Shown: positions 44,735 through 57,500 of the stretch, piece after piece
Position numbering within the stretch: the first letter of the stretch is position 1
Layout: every line of letters starts with the position of its first letter
Assembly: GCA_003952965.2 (NCBI GenBank)
Contig: CM025851.1
Coordinates: 2,877,307 to 2,941,306 of the forward strand
DNA: 64,000 nt
Direction of reading: 5' to 3'
Source: Morella rubra
Taxonomy: Eukaryota; Streptophyta; Magnoliopsida; Fagales; Myricaceae
The notes under the pieces: generated by a model
Told to the model about the DNA's origin: nothing
Database searches by the model: none
Seen by the model: the letters and a program-made list of their open reading frames with translations, nothing else
Made by a program: the position numbers and the translations under genes

Positions 44735-45670
44735 AGCCGATGTCGGGCGGGTTGAAAGTAGGAAATGGTTCAGCGAGAGGATAAACGGGCGTATCCTTTA
44801 TCGGTGAGCTGAGACAGAGAGTGGGTAAGAGTGTGATAAATTATCACACGCCGGAAGTTGACCTGTTGTAGTTTTTTTCGGTCCGGATTTCGTTCGAGAA
44901 AGACAGGTTCCGTTACTAAGCGGAGATATGTCATCAGAATGTAAGAAAGAGCCGATGTCATTTCGGGTTCAATGATGGCGCATCGCCAACAGCTGTCTTA
45001 GATTCAGATATAACCAAAAAAGGACAGAAAAAAAAGAAAAAAAAAAGCGAGGGACGTTACTTCAATTTTTGAATTGTTAATGATAACTACATTAAATTCG
45101 GTTTTCTGGAGTGTTTTGAGTTTAGTCTTTTCATTTTTATTTTCTCTTTAAATCTATGACAACCCAAAAAAAGAAAAAGAATACTGCTGAATTTTACATA
45201 TATTCATCATACAATGTAGAGGTAAGAAATTGGCAGTAGGAGAACAAAGACAATAACATGGAAGCTCTGAAGCAATGATTAATAACACATAAATCAACAT
45301 TCCTTTTTTTCATCTCCTCGGATATGATATTTATACCATGTTCTGTCCTCATTTAAAACGAATGAATTACAATTTGATCAGATAAATGGAAATGTGATCA
45401 ACCACTAAATTGCTAAATCAACCCCCTTGCCATTTTTGCATTTTTTTGGGGGATTGCAGATCCATTCCAAGACACCCCAATATCATACAGCTCTGACCTA
45501 CCCTTTCTAGAGTTACAGACAACCCCACCGCCAGGCTTAACCTTACTCCAAAATCCCAGTCAGTCGAATGCTACCACTACCCTTTGTAATACAACGGAGT
45601 GTTGGGCGACAGGATTTTTACCACTAGTTTTCTTAATAATGCACAAGACAAATGGGTACAGTCAACATGA
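44735..45670. other. Spacer between converging genes
   Basis: No gene recognised. The right part (from about 45180) is probably the SAC3A 3' UTR. A-rich runs lie at 45015-45047. Confidence 0.5.
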
Positions 45671-48600
45671 CTATAAGGATGTTCGTGTCAGAAAATCATT
45701 AACAGCAAGGGTAGCATCTCCATGGGCCACAGCATCTTCTGGTTCCGGCATGTATAGACTTGAACAGGAAGCCTGTAGATCAAACAAGTAAAAAGCAGTC
45801 AAAAGAAAGTTCTCAAGCTACAGAATTTTGTCGACAATTATCACCGCCGAAACTTATGCATTGGAGTATTCAAAATGAGCCGGCATCTCAAACCGCAGAT
45901 TCCATCAATTTTGATAGTTTCATAAGGCAAAAGATCAGCTACCTCTGCAGAACACAATGCCGCATCCCACCTTGTACCACCACGTGTGGTAAAGAGCGTC
46001 AAACAAATGCACATGTGTATAATTATATACTCATTTACCAAGACGTATTAGGTGTGGCTCATCTATTACGAAGCTTCTACTTCCATTAACCCTCCCACAT
46101 AAAAAACAGGTAGATATCCTAAGTCATAAAGTACTTTGTCTAAAAAGCAAGTTATGTTTCCCCGATACCACACAATAGATACCGTGTATTCCATTGAAAA
46201 TGAATAGAGTGAGATCGAGCATACTTTTGTATCAAGTTGCATCTCTCCATTGTTATCTGCAATAAGGCATGCACCATGTGCCTTCAACCACTCCACGCAC
46301 TCCCCTAATCCATCTGAATCCTTCTCATTATCTCCTTCATTCCTCGGTGTGAAGCTCAGCACCTGAGCAACGTAAGAAACAGGTATAGTTGGGCGATATG
46401 AACGAGACATGCAATTTACGGCCTTATACCGCATCTTTTCAACATAAAGATCTGCATAAAAGATTATCCGTTAATTAACTTATGCGGTTGACGATAGTTA
46501 AGAGTTATTCCAAGATAATTCCATATATTTACAAACCCATCAAGCAGGCATGCAGGTTGGGAGCTGTCTTGTACAGTCTAAAAAAAGTAACATAATTTCC
46601 CGAAGTGACAGCTGCACGAACTGCAAGAGCATGTTTTACAGCCTCATCCTTTTTCACTTCCTCAGACAATCTGGAAACCAAACAAGATGATGTCTCAAAT
46701 TCAAATTCGTGCTAATTGCAAGAAGTTATGAATAGGAAGGGAACAATTGCTTCATGCTCATCACATGATAACAGTTTTACACATGCACTCAAAAAATAAA
46801 AAAGTACAGACGACCACTGTATTGCAACTTCACTGCTAAAAAAAAGAATAGAAATTGAATGGAACTCACACAAGTTCATAAGCATCTATTATCAAAGAAG
46901 GTTAAGTCTCCTTCTGCAGATTAACTCACCTTGACATAGATGATAAGAGATCTCTGTAATTATTAGAGTGCAAAATGACACAGAGTAAGTTGTAAGCAGA
47001 AAACTCCATATGACATCCCTCAATCCCTTCAGCGTAGAGGGTTTTCAATTGTGATTGGCACTGAAAAGAAACAGAAGAAAGTCGATCAGTAATTCCAATT
47101 AGAGCCTGCCTGTATAACACCACATAAAAATTGCTCAACTCCCTTGAACAGAAAGTTGGGTCTCGAATGAAAAAGGAATCATGGTCTAAATCTAACAGAA
47201 GCAGAGAAATGACCCATGCAAAAGAGAAAACCGATCCATAGATCAAAATGGAGTTCAAGGACAGAAAGAAGATCACCAACTTGATTATACTCAGGCAGGT
47301 CCCCAACCTCCAAAGCTAGTCGGGCATGAGTTTCATACACCTGAAACATGAGTATGAAGAATGAACAACATAGCAAACGTCAAATATCACACAGATATAT
47401 GTACAGAGTCTAATTAAAGTTATTCACGGGAATTCAATGTATACAATACAATAACATTCTACTCTACTAGATTAATACTTTGTCAAGTCCGCTTTTGGAT
47501 TACATGTCATCAATCTGATGTCACGTACTATCCAATCCAACCCTCATACATCCAATAGAATTTGAAATATAAAAAAGCCATGAGTTTTGCTAGTTTTTGA
47601 TGAGACATTTCTTAATATCTGATCATCTTCCCATTTTGGAATGCAAATATTCAATGAGATGATATACACATGGAAGTTGTGTAATCAAATGGTTGGTTCA
47701 ATCATAGATTAATCCAATGAAAATTTATTAAGCGACTCAAGGTCGTCAAACTTATTTCTGGTATAAATTAAACATGACCAATGTATTCATATTTTCATGT
47801 ACATTTATGATGAATATATTCAAAGAAAATGAGAACATAACTCTTCTCCCAATGTGAGGTGGAGAGGGAGAAAACAGTAATGCCTTGCACGAGGCTAGGT
47901 AATAGAATTTTCCAAGGAAAAAAAGAGAAAAAATGAACCAAATCCACTGGCCATCTGAAAAGTGTAGATGAGACATCAACACCAATCTGCGGGGCGTGTG
48001 AGTGTGTTAACGCATGTGAGGCAAGAAAACTATATAAGAATATATAGAGATGGCGATAGAGAGAGAGGAGCACCATAATGCCTTATATATACCTTAACTG
48101 TTAGCTGATTGCGAATACGTTGTACAGTTAGATCTTGGCGAATAGACTTCAACTGATCACATTTATAAAGATAATTCTTCTGAGAATTCTGAACCATATC
48201 CAGAGCTTTTTCTAACACTTCTTCTGGTCTTACCTGTCAAATAGTAAACGAGTGAAAAAATTGATTATATTTGTCATGAAATGTGACAAAGGGGACACAA
48301 CTTAAGATGCTTCCCAGGGCGTCCGTTCATTATTTGGATTTGGTTTGAATCCCTAACATTAAAAAAGTCAATGACAGAAAGCAAGATCAGTATTTACCGT
48401 AGTGGGATCAGGTGCAGAAGTAAGCCGTAAATATCGTTTCTCAATCTCCTGGCAGGTCCCCTTGACAGTTAGGGAATCCCAGTCAATGTCTTCAACGGCC
48501 CTGGTTACACCATCTTCAAGATTCTTGCTAAGCACCAAAGCACTAGCTCTTCTACCGTACAGGTTTCCAACTCCAGCAGCTTTTGGTTTGAAGGGATTAT

Positions 48601-51600
48601 TCTCTGTTCGTCCTTGCCCTCTTTCAAAACGCTTAGAGCGATTTTCACGTCTCCTTCTTTCCTCAGGTGTATTTGCAAGTGCTATTGAACTAGGGTAACA
48701 TGCTGTAAAACTTTGTTCCTTGTCGCTATCACTTGATGCATCGCCATTATCAGCAAGGCGCTGCTTCTTCGCCAGCCGCTGGGTGTTCTTATTTGCATTT
48801 TTTTGGCCCAGTGGCAAGAATTTCATACCACTTAGATTATTCGCTGTGCTCTCATTATTCCCCACAAAAGGCTGCAAAATAAATGTTAGCAATATGAGAA
48901 ATGACAAAGTATCTAAATTCGTATGTTTCTCAGAGCAATATTTCTATAAAAATACTGGCTGAATGACCCAAGTGCAAGTTCAATTTAAAACATCAAATAC
49001 TTAAGGAGTATGCCTATCCCTAACCCCAACAACCCCACCCACCCCTCCCAAAAAAAAACAAAGAAAGAAAACCGAGAGAGAGAGAGAGAGAGAGCAGAAG
49101 TGTAACTAACAAAATGGGGAAACATCATAGTATGCCTCATATCTATGGCAAAAATCAAATTGGACCCCTTAACTTTTAATTTGTTTTTTTACACTCCAAA
49201 AGTTTTAAAAGACATCCATCCTCACCTTCTGTTCAATTTGGCCATTAAATTAGACATAAAGTGGTGTTGATTGACCAAAATACCCCTCCAAGAAAAAAAA
49301 ATTAGAAAAATAAAAAAAGAATAGAATTTCTATATTTTTATTTAGAAAATATTACTTTTTATTTTATATATATATATATATAAATATAATTTTTCAATGT
49401 TTTTAGTAATTTTGTCTTAAGAGGGGCCTTTCAGTCATTTTTTGTCCAATTTAATAGGTATGGGCGTTGATTGATGTCTGTTAAAACTTACGGGGCATAA
49501 AAAAACAAATTAAAATTTATAGAGTCCAATTTAATTTTTGCTCATAAATATGAAGCATATTATAATGTCCCCCCTAACAAAATAAACAAGGGAAGTACTA
49601 TTTATACACCAAAAATTTAAAAAACAAGTGTCACTAGAGTACCTTTTTGTCTCTTTCGTTGGTGTTTATCCAGCCACCATATTTCATAACATCATTCGCA
49701 ATAGATGCTGGTGCATCGAGTGATTTCTCCTCTAATAAAGGCTCCCACCGACTTTTAGATCGTCTACTTGGACTTCTTTTGTACTTTGGCAATGTGGAAA
49801 CTGGGGTTGAACACTGGAAACTGCTAAAGAACAGAAAGACTTGAGGATAAGTGGAGATACTATAAACACTATCTAACACTATCTAACTGTACCTAGATAT
49901 ATATATATATATATGCATCTATTCAAAGAACTAGAACTAATCTATCCATCATCCATTCTGACCCAAAACCATCATCGTTGAGTTTTGAATCTATTGGACC
50001 AAAATGACCTTCCCCTATATGCATCTATTCAAAGAACTAGAACTAATCTATCCATCATCCATTCTGACCCAAAACCATCATCGTTGAGTTTTGAATCTAT
50101 TGGACCAAAATGACCTTCCCCTATTAATCGAAAAGACAACAGTCTTCCAATACCCAATGAGCCTTTTATTCATGAGAACTTACCACATAGCATATTTGAA
50201 GGATCTAAGAAGTAGACGATTATGTTGAAGAAGAAGTAGAAGAAGAAGAAAAGGAAAGAAAAAGAACAAGAAGTTCAATGCAAAATCAAAGGTCCATTAA
50301 TCTTGGAATGTTCCTATATGAGTATCAATCCTACAATAATTAAGAACGAGGAAAAGCCAAACATACAAAAAGAATGCAAGCCATGAAAGAAATCTAGACA
50401 CACATTCCCCCATAGAGAGAGAGAGAGAGAGAGAGAGAGTATACTCTTTGTTGACTGCATCCACATCTGGTAGCGGGAAAAGAGGCTCAGTATCCCAGTC
50501 TTGTGTATAAAGTGTACCATCAGCAGTTGCCTTTGTGATCATCTGAAAAAAGAGGTAAAAGTATACAATTGTTATCACAAAAGCACCAACTAGATATGCA
50601 TCAAAACTGACATATGTAATCAAGCCACGTAAATGAAAATAATTCCAATTACATATGCAAACCTTTAAAAAAATCAAGCCACGACCCTCAATAAGAATTT
50701 AGAAGGTAAATATTTTAAGTGTCACAATAGCCAAAGTCTGCAGATTCCCACCTCAATGACTTAGAAGCCAAATTCTTAGACTTATAATAGAGTTGATAAT
50801 GTGACCCTTCTCAACTTGCTTTTCAGGTAGCTTCAAAGAATAAATGATGAAGAAATCATCTAGCTACCGATTGGAAGATCATGTTTGAATTCCTCTATTG
50901 AAAAGTATGGTGCTTAATCTCGCGGGTGCTTTCTTTCCTACAGATATCTACTGAAGCATGAAGTGAAATGCATGGTAGCACAAACTAAGGGTTCAGATTT
51001 GTTCCTTCTCTCTCTCTCTCTCTCTCTCTCTCCAACAACCAAAAAACATATTGTTCTTCGTTGTGTCAGCTTTCTAAGGAGACAGCATTACTGCTTATAC
51101 ATTCAAATAGTGGCCACTAGGCATCCAAAATTATACAACTTCACAAATTGAATGCGTCCAACACCTCAGTGGTTTACCTCCTTCATGACTGCCTGACAGG
51201 CTGCCATTTGTCTATCATCTTTACAGCGAGCCAAAGCCCTTTCAACATAACCACGCAACGACTTGGGGAACATACCAGGCTGCACCCAACAAAAGATTTA
51301 GTTACTATAGCATGAAACGTTAGGCATGAGCGAACAATCGCTGTTATGTTCTCACATTAGATTATACCCTGCCACCCTAATATCTAATGGAAACCCTTGC
51401 TCAGTCATCAGCATCCAAAAAATAAAAAATACCCAATTAACAGAATTGACAACACAAGTTGCACTTAAGGCCGGATCACGTGAGCCATCAAAAGTGAATC
51501 AGGTGAAAAGACTCCATACACAACTAAAACCAACCCTCTCCAGTCCTTAACCATCATGATATATAGGTTCAGCTCAACAACGTAATAGGAAATGGATGAA

Positions 51601-54585
51601 ACAAGGAAAAAGAATAGGAAGCATTCTCAATTTATGAAATAATTCAATATTTTGTAATGCTGGCCTTGTCATCAAACAAAAGCAAAGAAGCCAAATGATA
51701 AGTTTGAACAGTTCATCAAAACGGTCACAGTTTGCATTTAAAACTTTCATCATACAATCCCATCCAAGAACATTCCCAAACATACTACATCCTCTTAGCA
51801 CACCTACAAAACCAATCAAAGAACTTGCACCTCTTCAGGTTATAGCTCCCAGAGATCACATTGCAAGACTCATACCTCAAAGGAAAATGTGCAAGCTTCC
51901 AGCAATACTATGAGGATGACTATCCTTTGCAATAACTTATTTTGACATGTATACCCTTCTGCAAAAGCCAAGTCTTATAGCTTTTCTTACTAGTTGATGA
52001 GTGCTAATGACAAATCAGTTTGATGAATGGTAACAGTCACATCTCCAAAGTCAATCATCCGAAAAAAATTCCTGGGAAGATACAGTTGTTAAAAAGGAAA
52101 CTGAATGAAAGAAGAAATACCTTAAGTATCGAATCAGCAGCATCATTAGACATCACTTTCTGATTTGGAATTGGAAGTGAAACACTGATATAAGCAGGTT
52201 TTGCTGCTGCAGCCATCGTAGAGCTATCCTTATCGGTTTTAGGTAAACCAAAGTTCACATTCGAAGCAATTCTAGGGTTGGTTGGAATCTGCAGTTTGCC
52301 TACCCTTCGTGTATCCAAAGATGGAACACTTTGGACAGGTGTTTCATAACTTTGGGGCACCTGATGAGCAGCATGATATGGTACATTAGGCCCTTGAGGG
52401 TATGCAGCTTTCTGTTGATCCTGAAAGCTATCATAAGAAGTTTTTGGATCCAAAGGCTTCTGAGATTGGGGGGGCATAGGACTAGCATGGTGAATTTGGG
52501 AACTTGGAACCCCATGCTGCCAGTAACCAGCATTGCCACCATTAATTCCTGCAGCAGGCTGGAAAAGTGGAAAACCCAGAGAAAGGCAACAACTTAAAGT
52601 TAACTACCAAGTGTTAGACACAAATAAATAATTAGCCCGAACTAAGACTCAGCATGATCTCTCCTGAAAACAATACGGCAAAGATCTGAAGAAATGAAAT
52701 TGAATTATGAATTACGAGGTTATACGAATAGTCAAAAAAATTTATGCCCGATTGCACCTATGTGCATGTGCAAATCATGATGTCAAACAGACAAGTAATA
52801 GGGCAAGCAAAATTTATAAAATCTGCATAGAAGGAAAACAGAACCTGAACCGAAGACAATTCAGACGAAATGGATTCTGGCCTCCAAGATGGGGGGTAAG
52901 AAGGTGGTGTCTGGCTATTTGAAGTTTGATACCCACCACTAACACCAGGAATTGGACATTCATTGTTAGATTTATTACTAACTGACATATTCTCTGTGCC
53001 AGGAGCACAGCTGACTTCTGTTTGACTGTAATAATCTGCCCATTGGTACTGCTGCTGCTGATAATGAACAGACGGTGCAGTAGTAGTACTAGAAGTATAA
53101 GCACCAGTTGAGTCAGGAGTGTAATTTGTATAATGAGTAGCAGCATAATTCGTATAATTGCCATCATTCCACAATGTAGTCTGATTACTGTAACTGCTAC
53201 TTGGGTAACCTCCAGCTGTCTGATAATCACCAGGATTGTAGTAAGTGCTGGAATAACTTGCAGGCCCAGCATAAGACCCAGTATTCTGAAATGAGGAAAG
53301 AGGCTGATAAGGAGCACCTGTGTTTTGATATGCTCCTACAGCATGAGAGTAGGAATTGTTAGACTGCTGTTGATGATAGCCAGAATGGTTAGATTGCTGC
53401 TGATAGCCAGACTGGTTAGACTGCTGCTGATAGCTACTATAGTAACCCGGGTATCCTGTGTTTCCATAACCATATGGGTCAGTAGAATTAGAATATGATG
53501 CATAGCCATTGTAATCCTGTGACACATTCGTAGCTCCCAAACTCGAAGAACTAGAAGGGAGGGAAGCTGCATTCGGGCCCTCTTGAACATTTCTTGGGGG
53601 AGGCTGTGTGTGGTAATCATATTGGTAAGTGGAAGTGGCACTAGGAAGGATCCCATTTTGGGTGGAGCTATGATCTGCCTGGTGAATGGTCCATGATATT
53701 GGATCAGACCCAGTTGTGGGAGGGAAATATGAAGATGTCTGTCCTTGTCCTTGGCTTGAGTCAACTAAGTGCCGATTCTACAAAAGGACAAAATGTAGGT
53801 CATTACCATAAAAGTTTTGCAGCAGCCAGGAATGAACATGAATCTAGGAGATGCACTCCAGACGGAACTTATAACACTTGAATGATGTATTAAGTGAGAC
53901 AAAGAGAGGAAAAAGAAGCAAGGGGGACAGACAAAAAAATAACCAAATGAAACAATGGCAGCTGGCATAAAAAGGCACAACATTCCTCGAACAGGCCATA
54001 CAGCTCAGTCCCTTGGTTTCCTTGTCCAAGATGACCACGGAAGCTATTGCTTGTAAAGCCGATGCCCGGGACGTGTAAATTTGCTGTTTACTCAGAATTT
54101 ACATGTGATTTTGTAGTCGCACCAGTAATTTCAATATAAAATTACTTTAATATTTGATTCCTGCAGATGTGATTATGGTGAAACAATAAGTGTCGACTTC
54201 GTTTGGGACCTCTTATTAAACTTGGAAATCCACGAACTTATTCTTCTTAAGATAATCAACTAAAAAGGGATCTGCCTATTGTTTTTCTTTCGCAGCCATA
54301 ACCAATAAAGGCTAACAAGGTGACCCAATACTACGAACCAACAAAAGCAAATTGAAGGTAAGCTCCCTCATAGTCGATGTACCAGACAACAAGAACTAAT
54401 GGTCCCGTGAGAAAGAAATTTGCTCAATAAATCAACCAGTAATGATAATTCCAAATAATCCATTCCAGTTAAACTCACACTACTAAAACAGAGAACACTA
54501 GGAAGCAATAGTGCCTTGGAATTACCTCAAGGGGATTGGTCTCCGCCGGAGATATGGTCTCAGTACTACCTCCTTGATTCATCAT
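45671..54585 (-). CDS. SAC3A: SAC3 family protein A (TREX-2-type mRNA export / SAC3-GANP)
   Basis: Thirteen coding exons, in transcription order: 54585-54526, 53777-52845, 52558-52121, 51279-51178, 50542-50445, 49823-49643, 48871-48398, 48233-48093, 47340-47281, 47060-46930, 46670-46537, 46451-46225 and 45772-45671. Phases agree throughout, giving 1026 aa, close to Arabidopsis SAC3A. It starts MMNQGGSTETISPAE. Exon 2 is Gln/Asn/Tyr/Ser/Gly-rich (STDPYGYGNTGYPGYYSSYQ). Exon 6 has KRSPSRRSKSRWEPL and exon 7 has FLPLGQK and ASALVLSKNLEDGVTRAVED. The SAC3/GANP/PCI-like part (about 760-990) runs from QDLTVQRIRNQLTVKVYETH through AVRAAVTSGNYVTFFRLYKT to RSYRPTIPVSYV. Sac3/GANP proteins link transcription and mRNA export at nuclear pores; this subtype is closer to Thp3/LENG8. 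An AG just before the first exon suggests a 5'-UTR intron. Confidence 0.95.
49116..49574. mobile_element. Mutator-type long-TIR MITE inside SAC3A intron 6
   Basis: Perfect 9-bp direct repeats TAACAAAAT (49107-49115 and 49575-49583) flank a 459-bp element. The left end (GGGGAAACATCATAGTATG) and the reversed right end (GGGGGACATTATAATATG) pair. Pairing continues through CATATCTATGGCAAAAATC, AATTGGAC and TTTTAATTTGTTTTTTTA, and more loosely as far as agttttaa-agacatc, so the inverted repeats are about 180 bp and most of the element is a hairpin. A 9-bp target duplication with long TIRs indicates the Mutator (MULE) superfamily. It has no coding capacity. Confidence 0.9.
49915..50125. repeat. 106-bp tandem duplication in SAC3A intron 5
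   Basis: gcatctattcaaagaactag begins at 49915 and again at 50021. The two copies appear identical to the end of the unit (ccttcccctat). A TA run (about 49899-49914) lies just before it. Confidence 0.92.
50414..50439. repeat. (GA)n microsatellite beside the SAC3A exon 5 donor site
   Basis: A 26-base GA run on the plus strand is a CT run in the SAC3A pre-mRNA, beginning 6 bases into the intron after the GTATAC donor. A longer CT run on the plus strand (about 51005-51033) lies in the preceding intron, and an AG run at about 49074-49094 lies in intron 6. Confidence 0.9.
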
Positions 54586-57500
54586 CTTATCCACATCCTG
54601 ATTATGCACAACAAGAATCCATAAGCAAAAGCATAGTATTGACAAACCGGCAGAATAAAGCAATCACAAAAAACCCTAATCGGCTGGAAATGAACCGGAA
54701 AAAGATCTGGACCTTCAAAAAGCTCGAATTAACACAGTGAAGTCGATTTCGGAACTGAATGGGGGGTCGGAAGCCAAAATTGAAGTTATGCGGAAGCAAA
54801 TTTCAGATTAAACAAAAAAAAGAACAAATAGTAAAATATTATCTTCAAGTACAAGAGAAGCAAGCAATATGGAGGAAGAAGATATTAGGCCGGAAACAAC
54901 GAAGTTAATGAATAATGAAATTCAAAGAAGAAAACGGTAAGAGATAATAAGGAGGAACGCCGAGACAGGAATTCGAAAGCTATCAAAGAGAGGAGAGAGG
55001 TGTTTCAGGCAGGGTCTAGGTTGGGTCGTGTTTAGGGATAGAAATTGGGAGACGTTGTTTGGCGGTCCAGGAAGGAGATAGTTATTAAGGATTCGAGGAT
55101 CTCCCTCCTAGTATATCATCAACAACTTTGTTAACCTTTTTTTAGTCAATTCAATCAGGATCCTATTTATAATTTGAAAAATCGAGTATAAGGATTATTC
55201 CGTTTTTCAATCCTAATTCATCTTTAAACTTTAAGCTGAATAGTTTCGGAGCAGCGAGTCGGAACCCTAATTTATTCGATTCCAAGTTAACAAAATATTT
55301 TCGAATAATTTAGACAGAAATACAAACGTTTTCTTTGATTCTATATAACCACAATTACTTTTCATCTTTGATAATTTAATATCAATGTCTTTTTGTTGGT
55401 TTCCGTATTTTTCTATCCTCTTTGTTTTATTTCGCCTTTGTTGTCTGGGACTTGTCTTCCTGCAAGTGAATGTTCTATTGGGCAACCACGGCCCACTTAC
55501 CAGCCGTGAGGCCCAGATCGGAAAGCCCTAGCCATCATTTTGGGCTAACATGTCCAAGGTCGAACAATTTTGGTGTAGGTGGTGTTTTTCACCCATAAAA
55601 ATTTCTATCCATATTAAAAAATTATAAAATAATCTCTTTCTTTTTCAATTTATTTATTTTTATTATAATATTCATTTAAATCTTCTTTCTTTTCAATTTT
55701 TCATCAAATCCTATAAAATATCTTTACTTTTTCATAAATCCCAAAACTTCCAAAATTTTCACTCTTGAACTCCCACATAGACACCTGCTGATGACAATCG
55801 GTTAAGCGCAATCTCGCTTCACATATAAACATTATTCATATTGGGCCGGGGAGAAGGAAAAAATTTGCAGAAAACCACCTTGCTGTGACAATTTTTTTTG
55901 CTGGACGCCAATGCCTATCCAATTTAATGATTTTTACCACTCGGATGACAGGCAGCTAATGAAGATGGGGTTTAAAGGCTATGTTTTTCAGTATATTTTT
56001 CTTTCCCTAACTAATTATTCTTGGATTAAGATCTTTTATAATTTGTTATCTGAATTAAACTAAATTATACAAAAATAAACACAATATAGTGGATTTCATA
56101 TGACTTATCCGACAGAAACTTTAATTGTGTGAGTGTAATATCTACCTTTGAGTCTAATATAATTTGAGTTAAAAAATGGTAGAAGTTGCATTTGTAAGTG
56201 ATAAGCCAAGCCCAAATATCACTTGCAGCCCAATATTTTGGTTAAGTGTTTTTATATTTTGGTTGTGTTTTTTTTTTAAGTAACATGATTGGGCTTTGCA
56301 AACGGTGGATTCCTGAACTCCTGTTATACGAATGGAAATCTAACTGAATAACTAAAAATGATTCATTTGTGTAGATACTAGGTAGATGCACAACATGTGC
56401 CTTCTAGGAAGTTCCACCAAGAGATTCAAATAAATGATACAATCTTCTGGTACGTCGTTTTATTGAGAAATGTCGACTAATTCCTGCATTTCATTTTCAG
56501 TGTGGTCTTCTTCTTTTTTCTTTCTCTTGAAAGCCATTCCCAATGTGATCTTAGAGCATTATTAGCAAATTTTCTATTTTAATTTTTTTACTAGAATAGA
56601 GAACCAATATAGTCAAATAGTTAAAAATGTGTGTTTTACAACTTATCTATTTTAACAAAAGTTAACAAAAAAATTTAACAAGTGAACAGCAATTATCTAT
56701 TTTTAGATAACCACTGTTCACTTCTTCATATTAAAATAATAATATAATTTATCTTTTATTTTTCTCTCTCCATTTAAAAAAATAAATGTTAAAGAAAGAA
56801 TAAAAAAATATTTTGAAAAAAAATATTTTAATAAAATAATAAAAGTAATGATTAAAATAGAGAAGTTGTTAGAGATATTTTTAAAAAATTAGTAATTAAA
56901 ATAGAGAAGTATATTTTTTTTATTAAAGTAGAGATTCAAATATGAAGAAACTGTTAATAATGCTCATAAAAATTACGAATGAAACGCATGATTTCAATTA
57001 GAAGTAGTTTATGAATATGGATTAATTTTTAGTTCTAACATTACCAAATAAACATGTATAAGGTCTAGAACATGAATCAACAGCTCTGAGAGACGATATC
57101 ACGCGCAGGAATGAAAGCGACGGCAATATTTGCAATGCGACGTCCCAATCGCCACAACCCACAAGGTGCCCTTTCGGCACTAGATTTTAGAAGACCGAAG
57201 TCAGAAGTGATATGAAAGCGGCTAAAATATCTACTTTATCGATAGCACAGTACCACCAAGTCTATCAGTAGCTATCGGGCCCACGTCCATAATCCATTTT
57301 CAACCGGACAGCTTGCTAGCAGTATAAAAGGACGGTCATTTATGCTCGACCAGCTCACCTATCTCTCCGCACCGTCGAGTCACAAAGTAGATATTTCTAT
57401 TTTTTTAACCAGTATCTGAACTCGCTTAGGCACTAATACGACTAATTCTGAATCTTTCCAGCTATCCGTATACCAATTTCAAGACCCATGCAGCTCTTAC

